DNA of 64,000 bases. It comes from Arenibacterium halophilum. GTDB lineage: Bacteria > Pseudomonadota > Alphaproteobacteria > Rhodobacterales > Rhodobacteraceae. The stretch spans positions 620,001 through 684,000 of the forward strand of contig NZ_VCPC01000002.1 in the NCBI RefSeq assembly GCF_005938225.1. The letters are read 5' to 3'. Positions 33,195 through 42,100 of the stretch are shown here, piece after piece (within the stretch, counting starts at the first letter, position 1; the number at the start of each line of letters is the position of its first letter). Position numbers and translations under genes: made by a program. Below the pieces are notes generated by a model. The model ran no database searches, was not told the origin of the DNA, and saw only the letters and a list, made by a program, of their open reading frames with translations.

Positions 33195-34547
33195 TCAGCC
33201 GCGACGCACATGATCGCGGGGAGAGATGATGGTGTCGGGGCGGTCGTTGCGGGCCTCCTCGGGAAGTTCGCCGGTCCATTCCCAGGCTTCGGTGCCCGGC
33301 GGGTTTTCATACCAGCCGGGATCAGAGTAATCGCCGGGCGCGATACCTTCGCGGACCTTCACGACAGAGAACATGCCGCCCATCTCAAGCGGGCCGTAGG
33401 GGCCCCAGCCGGTCATCATCGGAATCGTGTTGTCGGGCAGCTCCATCGACATTTCGCCCATGTCGGCCATGCCGGCGGTGCCCATGGGCATGTAGCCGCG
33501 CGTTTCCTTCCGGATCATGCCGGTCAGCTTTCGCTTGTCGGCCCCGATGAATGTGGGCAGGTCATGGCCCATGGCGTTCATAGTGTGGTGCGACTTGTGG
33601 CAGTGGATGGCCCAGTCGCCTTCGTGCACTGCGTCGAATTCATAGGCGCGCATGGCGCCGACGGGAATGTCGATGGACACCTCGGGCCAGCGGGCCGACT
33701 CTGGCACCCAGCCACCGTCGGTGCAGGTGACCTCGAAGTCATAGCCGTGCATGTGGATGGGGTGGTTCGTCATCGTCAGGTTGCCGCAGCGAACCCTGAC
33801 GCGATCCCCCTTGTTGACGACCAGCGGGTCGATGTCCGGGAAGATCCGGCTGTTCCAGGTCCACATGTTGAAGTTGGTCATCTCGGCCACGCGCGGGATG
33901 TAGGTGCCCGGGTCGATGTCGTAGGCCGCGAGCAGGAAGGCGAAATCCCGATCCACCGGCATGTAGGCCGGATCGCGCGGGTGCACGATGAAAAGGCCCA
34001 TCATCCCCATGGCCATCTGCACCATCTCATCCGCGTGCGGGTGATACATGAAGGTCCCGGACTTGGTCAGGTCGAATTCATAGACGAAGGTTTTGCCCGG
34101 CGGGATCGCCGGGTGCGACAGGCCGCCGACACCATCCATCCCCGAGGGCAGGATCAGCCCGTGCCAATGCACGGAGGTGTGTTCGGGCAGGCGGTTGGTG
34201 ACGTAGATGCGCACCCGCTCTCCCTCCACCGCCTCGATGGTCGGGCCGGTGGACTGGCCGTTGTAGCCCCAGAGCCGCGCCATCATGCCGTTGGCCATGA
34301 TCCTTTCGACCGGCTCGGCAACCAGGTGGAACTCCTTCACATTGCCGTTCATGCGCCAGGGCAGCGACCAGCCGTTCAGGGTGACGACCGGGTTGTAGTC
34401 CGGTCCGTTGGACGGGCGCGGCGGAACCTGCGTGTTCGGGCTGTCATAGCTGGCGGCTTCAGGAAGGTCCCGGAACCGGGTCTGGGCCTGAGCGGCCGAG
34501 GCCATGGCAAGGCCGGCCCCGCCGGCAAGAAGTTGTCTGCGGTTCAT
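33195..34547 (-). CDS. Multicopper oxidase, second copy (Tat-exported)
   Basis: A 450-residue multicopper oxidase with a twin-arginine signal (MNRRQLLAGGAGLAMA). Copper motifs include TSVHWHGLILP, FMYHPHADEMVQMA, HPIHMHGYDF and the last site AIHCHKSHHTMNAM. The Met/His-rich segment MGTAGMADMGEMSMELPDNT near residue 350 may bind additional copper. It is the larger group of CopA-type oxidases rather than CueO. Its start overlaps the TolC-like gene stop (ATGA), so it is made from the same transcript. Having two distinct multicopper oxidases on opposite strands in one cluster is noteworthy. Confidence 0.93.
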   Translation of the reverse strand: MNRRQLLAGGAGLAMASAAQAQTRFRDLPEAASYDSPNTQVPPRPSNGPDYNPVVTLNGWSLPWRMNGNVKEFHLVAEPVERIMANGMMARLWGYNGQSTGPTIEAVEGERVRIYVTNRLPEHTSVHWHGLILPSGMDGVGGLSHPAIPPGKTFVYEFDLTKSGTFMYHPHADEMVQMAMGMMGLFIVHPRDPAYMPVDRDFAFLLAAYDIDPGTYIPRVAEMTNFNMWTWNSRIFPDIDPLVVNKGDRVRVRCGNLTMTNHPIHMHGYDFEVTCTDGGWVPESARWPEVSIDIPVGAMRAYEFDAVHEGDWAIHCHKSHHTMNAMGHDLPTFIGADKRKLTGMIRKETRGYMPMGTAGMADMGEMSMELPDNTIPMMTGWGPYGPLEMGGMFSVVKVREGIAPGDYSDPGWYENPPGTEAWEWTGELPEEARNDRPDTIISPRDHVRRG

Positions 34548-35956
34548 TCTACACCTCCTGTCGCACCACCCCAGATGGCGGCGGTCATGGCTGCCTCGGC
34601 GTGCCAGTAGTCGGCCTTTGCCTCGGCATAGCTGAGTTCGGCTTCAAGGCCCTCGCGGGCGTCGGTGATCAGCTCAAACGTCGAGGTGAGCATGCCGTTG
34701 TACGACTTCAGCGCCTCCTCATCTATCGTGCGGCGCAGCGGCAGCACCTCGTCGCGCCAGTGTCGGGCGATGTTGTATTTGCCGGTAACGGCAGCATGGG
34801 CCGAACGCGCCTCGGACCGGGCGTTCACCGCCGCCTGCGCCAGTTCGTTCGCCGCGCGCATGTAGACCAGCTCTCCACGGCGGTTGATCAACTTTCCGGT
34901 ATCATAGAGCGGGATCTCGAAGCTCGCCTCAAGAACGCGCGAGGTCTCCGTCTCGCGTCCCGTGGGCGTGTTTGACCGCTCGACCTCGGCGCCCGCGGTG
35001 ATCTCTATATCCGAGAGCATCCGCGTCTGACCTTCCAGCCGGTATTCCTGCGCGATGGATGTCAGCTCAAGTCGTCCAATGGCGAGGTCGGTGCGGTGCT
35101 CGAGCGCCAGCTTCTCGATATCCGACCGGCCCGGTCGGCGACCGGGCAGACCTGGCAGGCGATCCGGAACATAGAAGTCGATATCCGCACCCCAAAGCCC
35201 CATGAGCCGGGTCAGCCTCTCCTTCGCCAACTGCGCCTCCAGCCGGGCATCGGCGCGTTCGGCGGCGAGTTCGGCAGTAAACACATGCTCCCGCGCCTGA
35301 TCGGCCCGGTTCATTGCCCCGGTGCGCCCCAGTTCGGCGGCAAGTTCCGATGCGGCATCAGCCGTGCCCTGCGCCCGCCCGATCAGCGCGGCGGCCTCGA
35401 AGGCCGCGACCGCGTCGATCCACGCCTGACGCGTCTCGGTCGCCAGCGCGATGGTCGCCCCGAGGGCGGCGAACTGCGCTTGCTGGAACTTTGTCTGCGC
35501 AATCGCCCGGCGGGGCTTCACGGTCGCCGCATCGAGGATCGCGCCCGTCACCACCGCCTCGAGCGAGCGGGCCAGCCCGACCTCGCCGATGCCCGAGATG
35601 GTGACGCCGAACGACGGCACCGGGCCAAGCGCGACCTCCCAGAGATCCGCCGCCGAGAGGCCCAGATCGGCATAGGCGGCCTGGAGACCGCGGTTGTTCA
35701 TCAGCGCCACCTGCACGGCCGTGTCGGGTCCGATGGTCTTGCGGTGCACCAGGGCGCGGGCCCGGGCCTCGTTCGCGGCCAGTTCGGCAGCCGATTGCGC
35801 CCAGACGCCCGATGCGCCGGTGGCCTGTTTTGCCCCGCTGGACACCAGCGGGAACCCCGCGCCGGGGGCCGAGGCCCGGCCGACCAGCCCTGCATCCGCG
35901 CAGGCCGCAAGGGCCAGCGGCAGAAGTGCCGCTGCCATCTTGAGGGGTCTTTTCAT
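34544..35956 (-). CDS. TolC-type outer-membrane efflux protein (lipoprotein)
   Basis: A 470-residue outer membrane channel protein of the TolC/OprM group. It begins with a lipobox (KMAAALLPLALAACADAG), so it is likely acylated like OprM. The body is helical and Ala/Glu/Arg rich with the usual periodicity. The N-terminal coding sequence overlaps the lipoprotein gene stop (ATGA at 35953) and its own stop overlaps the MCO start. No membrane fusion protein or RND pump lies nearby, so it must work with transporters encoded elsewhere. Metal export is the likely role given the neighbours. Confidence 0.88.
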   Translation of the reverse strand: MKRPLKMAAALLPLALAACADAGLVGRASAPGAGFPLVSSGAKQATGASGVWAQSAAELAANEARARALVHRKTIGPDTAVQVALMNNRGLQAAYADLGLSAADLWEVALGPVPSFGVTISGIGEVGLARSLEAVVTGAILDAATVKPRRAIAQTKFQQAQFAALGATIALATETRQAWIDAVAAFEAAALIGRAQGTADAASELAAELGRTGAMNRADQAREHVFTAELAAERADARLEAQLAKERLTRLMGLWGADIDFYVPDRLPGLPGRRPGRSDIEKLALEHRTDLAIGRLELTSIAQEYRLEGQTRMLSDIEITAGAEVERSNTPTGRETETSRVLEASFEIPLYDTGKLINRRGELVYMRAANELAQAAVNARSEARSAHAAVTGKYNIARHWRDEVLPLRRTIDEEALKSYNGMLTSTFELITDAREGLEAELSYAEAKADYWHAEAAMTAAIWGGATGGVE

Positions 35957-36171
35957 GACGACCCTCCCGGCGCCTGCGCGTCGTTCAGCTGGCGCCAGTC
36001 ACCCGGCGCCTCGATGGCCCGTGAGGTATGCGTGACAGCGGGCCCGGTCGGGGCGGCGCGTGCGGTCATTGGATCAGCGGCCCGCGTGAGCGGGTCGGCT
36101 AGAGGGGGCTCGAACGGCTGAGTGCAGCCCACAAGCGCCAGCGGCACGGCGGCCGCCAAAAGGAACTTCAT
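35953..36171 (-). CDS. Small lipoprotein of unknown function
   Basis: A 72-residue protein with a signal and lipobox (FLLAAAVPLALVGC, lipid Cys16), followed by a Pro/Thr-rich disordered part (TQPFEPPLADPLTRAADPMT, VTHTSRAIEAPGDW). Its stop codon overlaps the start of the TolC-like gene, so it is part of the same operon. Small lipoproteins beside TolC proteins often aid assembly or are metal chaperones, but no family is recognised here. Confidence 0.7.
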   Translation of the reverse strand: MKFLLAAAVPLALVGCTQPFEPPLADPLTRAADPMTARAAPTGPAVTHTSRAIEAPGDWRQLNDAQAPGGSS

Positions 36172-36231
36172 GATGGGTCTCCGGAAGGGATCGGCAGAGC
36201 GGGCGCCGGAAAGCGCCCTACGACAGCTCGA

Positions 36232-36627
36232 TCACGCCTTCGGAGGTCGTCGCAGCCCGTTCGGGCGCGCCAGTTCGGTCAGGTCGGACGATGACAGGTC
36301 ATGCGGCGCACTCGATGCGATCCGGCCACTGCCCAGCACCATGGGCATCACCGTCAGCTCAGCCACGCAGGCGTGGTCACAGCATTTAGGGGCCGAGTCC
36401 GTCGAGGCTTCATCCGAAGTCGCGACCAGCTCATGTATGCCTTGGTCCGCTCCATGGTGGGAATGATCCATTGCGGCAGTCGCAGGCTGGTGCGCGGCGT
36501 GACCCATGGTAAGATTTGCCCGCTGTTCGCACAGCATGGTGCCGGACATGGCCATGACGGCGACCGGAGCGATCACCATCATCAGCCCGGTCAACGCCAG
36601 GAACAGTGCGAGCAGGTATTTCGTCAT
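36232..36627 (-). CDS. Exported His/Met-rich protein of unknown function
   Basis: A 131-residue protein with an N-terminal hydrophobic signal (MTKYLLALFLALTGLMMVIA) and a ligand-rich region: NLTMGHAAHQPATAAMDHSH, HGADQGIHELVATSDEAST and PKCCDHACVAELTVMP. This mixes His, Met and Cys, as in proteins that bind copper in the periplasm. The C-terminal part is Ser/Arg/Pro rich. It is the first gene of the leftward copper operon, 61 bases before the lipoprotein. No family is recognised. A similar small exported protein with Cys/His patches is at 29686. Confidence 0.7.
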   Translation of the reverse strand: MTKYLLALFLALTGLMMVIAPVAVMAMSGTMLCEQRANLTMGHAAHQPATAAMDHSHHGADQGIHELVATSDEASTDSAPKCCDHACVAELTVMPMVLGSGRIASSAPHDLSSSDLTELARPNGLRRPPKA

Positions 36628-36769
36628 TGTGATCGCATCATCTTATAGGCTGGCCACCGTGACAAGTCACAAGCGCATCAGCTTGGCACGTTCCGGCACT
36701 ACGACCAGAAACACCACTTTGAACGCCCTTTCTACTGATCGGATAAACAGCCCTTCTTGCTCAATGCAG

Positions 36770-37249
36770 CTAACGACCGTTTTCCGCCCATTCTGTTGAA
36801 AAGCATTTGCTCGCGACCGCGGTACTGGTTCGCTTGATGCGGCCTTTGGCTGCGTTTTTCGTCAGGCTTTCCAAGGTTGCTGTGGAGGGGTTATGACCAC
36901 TCTTGCGGTGCCTGGTTTGGCAGCGGCCATGATCCGGAGGCGGCGAGTCGATCCAGGCATTTTGGCCGTACCGGTGTGACCGCAACCGGAGATAAGAACG
37001 ATCATCAAAACCGAAGAGACGTTCCTGTTCGGACCAGTCTAGGGGAATTGTTATGCTGACCAAACGCTTCAGGGTTAGATCGGCCGGTTGGTAGCCCTTG
37101 AGCATTGCGGATTGTATCTTCGGGGACAGAAAGGCGAGCTGAGCACGGGTTCTGATATAGGACCCGAGAAGTTTCTCCTTCCTAGCAATGTCGGATACCT
37201 GGGTGCTGGATTTGAGCTGACGGGCCCAGCCATAGACGCGGATCAGCAT
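36770..37249 (-). pseudogene. Serine recombinase remnant (C-terminal region)
   Basis: Roughly 37006-37216 reads as part of a serine recombinase of the resolvase/invertase type: LKSSTQVSDIARKEKLLGSY, then RTRAQLAFLSPKIQSAMLKG and YQPADLTLKRLVSITIPLDW with EQERLFGF, the C-terminal portion seen in phage and ICE integrases. The catalytic N-terminal domain and its active serine are absent. The remainder of the open frame is a tail without recognisable features. It lies just inside the right end of the insert that splits the methylase, so it may be the integrase that once moved that insert. Confidence 0.55.
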
Positions 37250-37755
37250 AGCGCGGAGGACCGCACCGGACGTGGTTCGGAAGATGCTGCTGGCCGGTGT
37301 GGCTATCGACGCCCTGGTCGCGGGCGGGGCTGGCAGCAGCCCTGTTGGCTCGATGCCTTGGTGAGCGAATGTGAAGCGCGGGCGCAGCTTGAGCGGGCGC
37401 TTGGCGAAGTTTCCGGTTGGCGAGCCGACTAGGCAGTACGGTCTCCGTCTCCGGGATAACAGTCCCCTCGGCCTGCGCCTGAGCTGACAGGGACACCTGG
37501 GGACATTCTTTCATTATCTCCCTAGTGGAAAATACCGTTTACCAATCGGCAAAAGCAGCCAATGGCACAATACTCTCACTTGGTCTGGCATTTACGCCAT
37601 CTCGCTGCATATTGCGAGAATCTATAAGCTTTTTCCTCGCTGAACACGCGCCAGCCTCCGATTCTATCGCAATGCCAAATCGTGTTTGCAACAGTCTCAA
37701 TACGACTTGGACACCTACAGCCCCGTACACCTAAGTAAGCAAAGGGAGACAGGCG
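37250..37755. other. Noncoding stretch upstream of the recombinase remnant
   Basis: About 500 bases without a supported gene. The minus-strand reading just upstream of the recombinase fragment (LRPRFTFAHQGIEPTGLLP) could be more of the same gene, but its match is weak. The plus strand towards 37740 contains a ribosome-site-like AAAGGGAGAC that serves the next fragment. Confidence 0.5.
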
Positions 37756-37927
37756 GTGAAGTACTTGATGATGGTGACATCCGCATTTTCGGCATCGGCA
37801 CGAGAGCGTGTCGTCTGCACAATCGCGCAGGAGGTCGGGAAAACGTCTCCCATGATTTCGGGAGGCCAGTGCGAAGAGCGGATGTCATCCGCGTCAACGT
37901 TCAAGATCGCCATCAGCTTTATGAACC
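37756..37927 (+). pseudogene. Class D (OXA-type) beta-lactamase, 5' fragment
   Basis: A GTG start at 37756, with GGGAG eight bases before it, opens MKYLMMVTSAFSASARE, then ERVVCTIAQEVGKTSPMISG, QCEERMSSASTFKIAISFM. The last segment matches the class D active-site region, with S-x-x-K as STFK and the following hydrophobic helix. The frame then enters methylase sequence in a different register and the rest of the gene is missing. At the junction the bases CTTTATG fit both sequences, which suggests joining at a short shared stretch. A truncated class D enzyme is not functional. The assignment rests on the active-site segment alone and should be checked by search. Confidence 0.6.
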
Positions 37928-38234
37928 CTTCTCGGGGTCGGGGACGACCTTTATCGCGGCGCAGTCCTGCCAACGGGTCTGCCATGCCATGGAACTGGAC
38001 CCGGCCTATGTCGATGTGGCGGTGCTGCGATGGCAGGCCTTTACCGAGCAAGTGGCGACGATCGAGGGGGCCGGGATGACATTCGACGAGGTGGCGCGCG
38101 AGCGGGGACGGCGCGGGGAGGCAAACTCCCACGCCCGCGAAATTGGCATGGGGGGTATCCGCGGCGTCCCCCCAACAAAACATGGCAAACTGCCACGTCC
38201 TTACGCGACCAACCCGGGGCCTGAGGTGAGTTGA
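37921..38234 (+). pseudogene. DNA methylase, 3' fragment (phage type)
   Basis: From the junction onward the sequence reads LYEPFSGSGTTFIAAQSCQR, then VCHAMELDPAYVDVAVLRWQ and AFTEQVATIEGAGMTFDEVA. This is the C-terminal part of a DNA methylase: the SAM site (EPFSGSGTTFIAA) and the D-P-x-Y-V-D-V-x-x-x-R-W-Q pattern. Its stop overlaps the terminase start (ATGA), the usual phage arrangement of methylase before terminase small subunit. The matching N-terminal ParB domain is at 26175. Together they are one gene split by about 11.4 kb, with the middle lost. Confidence 0.8.
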
Positions 38235-38704
38235 TGCGCGGACGCAAACCCAAACCCACGGCGCTGAAACTGATCGAGGGCAACCCCGGCAAGCGCCCGA
38301 TCAACGGCCACGAGCCGAAGCCGTCGGCAGCGCGGCCGACCTGTCCTTCACATCTGTCGCCCACGGCCAAGGCGGAATGGAAGCGTCTCGCCGGGGGGCT
38401 GCACCGGATCGGCTTGCTCACGCAGGCGGATCGTACTGCGCTCGCGGCTTACTGCCAGGCCTATGGCAAATGGGTGGAGGCGGAGAAGAAGCTGGCCGGG
38501 ACACCGACGCTGCTGAAGATGCCCTCGGGGTACATTCAGCTCTCGCCTTGGGTGACGATCAGCAACCAACATATGGAGTTGATGGCGAAGTACATGGTCG
38601 AACTGGGCCTGACACCCTCTTCTCGCTCGCGGATGAGGCATACTCACCCGCCGCGGTGGGCAGTGGCACGTGTCCAACGTAAGGAACCTCGTGGCGCGAA
38701 TTGA
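38234..38704 (+). CDS. Phage terminase small subunit, P27 family
   Basis: A 156-residue protein with the P27-type opening GRKPKPTALKLIEGNPGKRP, then HLSPTAKAEWKRLAGGLHRI, GLLTQADRTALAAYCQAYGK and GYIQLSPWVTISNQHMELMA. The small subunit recognises phage DNA for packaging. The C-terminal end (RMRHTHPPRWAVARVQRK) departs from the usual LGLTPSSRSR ending and may be altered at the island border. No large terminase subunit follows; the 477 bases downstream hold only a short repeat. It is a prophage relic whose neighbouring genes are gone, and is probably no longer functional. Confidence 0.82.
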   Translation: MRGRKPKPTALKLIEGNPGKRPINGHEPKPSAARPTCPSHLSPTAKAEWKRLAGGLHRIGLLTQADRTALAAYCQAYGKWVEAEKKLAGTPTLLKMPSGYIQLSPWVTISNQHMELMAKYMVELGLTPSSRSRMRHTHPPRWAVARVQRKEPRGAN

Positions 38705-39180
38705 TCGGCTTGATGTTGAAAGCCAGCGAAGTCGGTAAGGTTGCGAACCGCCAATGCCTTGCTTGGAATGAATGCGGAGTTAGCAGAGGAAAGCAGCGGT
38801 CGGAGCTTGAGTTGACAGGCATTTTTGACCTTGAGCGCAATTTGACCTTTGGTCAGCACATCTAGCTGACCCGCGCCACCGCTCTCTCAGATTGCTGTCA
38901 ATTCGGTGCCGCATCAAATGCAACCGCTCCGTCCTTGCAGAGTCCGGTTCGCATTCGTCTGATTGCATCAAGCTGCATGATGGCATTTCCGCCGAATCTG
39001 ACAATCACCGCTTGAAATTTGTCACCGATTGTAGCGGAACCGGAGGGATCACTCGCGCCCAAGAAAAATATCCAAGTCTGTGATTGACACTGTCTATGTA
39101 GTCGCGTCTCCTGGAGTGCGGGGGCGGGTCGATCATTGCGTTTCGCCATATTTTTTGATGCGAAATCCAAGGATTTGTCC
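38705..39180. other. Intergenic stretch with a CGCATTCGTCTGA repeat
   Basis: No gene was found in these 476 bases. They contain a copy of the repeat GTTCGCATTCGTCTGA (about 38924-38962), which recurs at 46402, 55571 and 61581. The RTX gene start is preceded by AAGGA eight bases before its ATG, which is the only other signal here. Confidence 0.6.
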
Positions 39181-42100
39181 ATGACATATATTTCCACCAA
39201 GTCCATGCGCAATGCACTGGCTCAGAATGAAATCGATAGTACCAGTAAAGCCGTAGCCGCTGCCGGCATATCTACCATGCTTAACAGCTACGTCACTACT
39301 CTTGATATTCTTATGGATAGGGCATTGGAAGACATGCCCAAAAACCCAGGGAGATTTCTTCAGGCGACACTCCCGGCAAAGGTTATGTCAGGCGTCTTCA
39401 ATCTGGGCACCGCGTTCTTAGATAATCAATTCGAAGGCAGCGACCGGCGGATGATTGACAGTATTGTGGACGTCGCTGTTGGGGCTGGAGTTGGTGCGTT
39501 GGCGGGCGCGGTAGCTCCTTATGCGGTAGCCGCGCTTGCCGGAGCCGGTGTAACAGTTGGGAGCCCGGTCTTGGCCGCGATCCTCCTTGGTACGGTCATT
39601 ACCATTGGTGTGGATGAAAGCGAGCTACTTGATCCAGTTAAAGATAAAATTGGCGATTTCATCGAAGGTTCGGGGCCTGTAATCAAAGAAGCGTGGGATG
39701 CAACGGCCGCAGCAATAGGAGATGCAGCAGATTCCATTACAGATTGGGGCGAGCAAAGGCTGAAAGACTTGGCAGAAGCCATAGATAAGGCTCCTGCAAA
39801 AGCCGCTGAGCTGATTGACGACTTTAAGAAGGGGTATGAGGCCGCCAAGAAAAAGCTGGCAGATGCGGCCGATGATGCCGTGCGTGACCTTGGGCTTGGA
39901 CAGGATCTGGATGACCTCGTCGGTAAGGTGAAAGAAAAACTGAAGGATCTCTCTGACGCGCTGCCCAAGAATCCGGATGAGGCGCTGGAGAAGCTGGGCG
40001 AGGGCCTGAAAAAACTGGGCGATGCGGTGGGAGACGCCACCGGGAAGGTGGGCGATTGGCTAGAGGGCTTGCGCGATTGGTTCGAGCAGGCCATCGAGGA
40101 TTCGATCCCGCGGCTGCGCGATCCCATCGTGCTTGACCTGAATGGTGATGGCGTTCAACTCGTCAGCCGCGCGGACGCAAATGTCCGGTTCGATTTCGAT
40201 AACGACGGGTTTGCCGAGTCATCGGGCTGGCTGTCAGCACAGGATGGGTTCTTGGCCGCAGACTGGAATGGCGACGGTAATATCAACAACGTGACCGAGT
40301 TGTTTGGCGACGAATTCACCTCTGGTTTCGACGCCATGGCCGCTTTGGATACGAATGGCGACTCCGTTCTGGATGCGAATGATGCCCAATGGCGAAAATT
40401 GCGCGTCTGGCAGGATGCCAACAGCAATGGGCAGACTGACTCTGGGGAATTGCTGCGCCTGTCGGCTTTTGATATCGCCAGTATTGATCTGAATTTTACA
40501 ACGGTCAATTTCAATGCCGGAGCAAATCTGATTTCTGAGAAGGGTGTCTATACAACGGATAACGGCAAAAGTTTCGAAATTGCCGATGTCTGGTTCGACT
40601 TTGACAATGTCAATAGTCGCAGTTTGAGTGTGGGTAGCGTTTCGGATAGTATCAAAGCGTTGCCCAACCTGCGAGGCTATGGCGACATAGCCGATCTGCA
40701 TGTGGCAATGGAAACCGATGCGGCTTTGGCGCGTCGCGTCAAAAAACTGATGGAGATCACTCCCGATCAGATCATCGAAGCCAGCGGCCTGATCGAGGAA
40801 ATCGTGTTCCGGTGGCTTGGCACCTTCAACGAAGACCGCAATGGCCGTGGCGAGAATTTTGACGGGCGGGTTCTTGCGACGCTGGAGGTGATCACGGGCA
40901 CACCGTTTGATGTGAACGGTGTAACCAATCCCCCGGCCGAGGCCGTTGCTGCGCTGACGGGCGCGTGGCAGTCGGTTGTAAATTCAGCTGCGGCGAGGCT
41001 TTTGTTGCAGGGGCCGTTTGCCGGGGTTCTGTCCGGTCTGACCTATTCGGTTGAGACCGATACGCTCTACATGGTCGGCTCTGCCGAAACGATGCTGGCC
41101 GATTTCGCCGCAATAGCACCGGACGGCGACGGTGCAGATCAGATCGCATTTTTTGCAACGGTTTTGAGCCTTGTCGAGTCCGTAGGCGCAGACAACGGGT
41201 TCGATCTGGAAAATCCCGAGTTTGTTGCCTTGCGCGAGGTTCTACTGGAACCTCTGGGCTTGGTCGGGAATACCTTTGTCGATCTTGCGACAGAGGTCAG
41301 GATCCTAGGTGGTGCCGCGCCAGTGGTCGAGACGCACAATATCCGCGGGACGAGCGTTTACGGCGAATTTAACGATGACATCACCTTGACCGGCACGAAC
41401 GAAAAGGCGGTGTTCGGAAATGGTGGCGACGACAGGATATACGCCGGGACCGCGGGTGCATCGGTGATGAATGGCGGCGAGGGCGACGACACGTTGCGTG
41501 GCGGCCGATACAACGACTGGCTCGATGGCGGCGCCGGGCACGACTTGTTGCTGGGCGGGTCGGGCAATGACACCTATGTTGTGGATTCGGCTTCAGATGT
41601 GATTATCGAGACGCTCTACGGTGGCATTGATACGGTGAGGGCGCATATCAACTTTTCGCTGGATTGGTCTCTCGAGAACCTGACTTTGCTGGGCGCCGCC
41701 AATCTAAGCGGGAAGGGCAACGACAACGGCAACCGTATCATTGGCAATGCGGGGAACAACGATCTGTATGGGTATGCCGGACGAGACTATCTGGATGGTG
41801 GTCTTGGGGCCGATACCATGACGGGAGGGAGCGATGACGATTCATATGTGGTCGACAGTCAGGGAGACCAAGTCGTTGAGCGCCGGAACGGTGGCACCGA
41901 TCACGTCTATGCGTCGATCACCTTCACCCTTGGGCGCAATCTGGAAAATCTGACGCTGACGGGCGAAAGCGACCTGAATGCAACGGGCAATCGCTACAAC
42001 AATTCGATTTATGGGAACGATGGGGATAATCGCCTGGATGGCGGGGCCGGCGGCTATGATCGGCTGTACGGCGGATTAGGCGATGATGTCTACATTCTGC

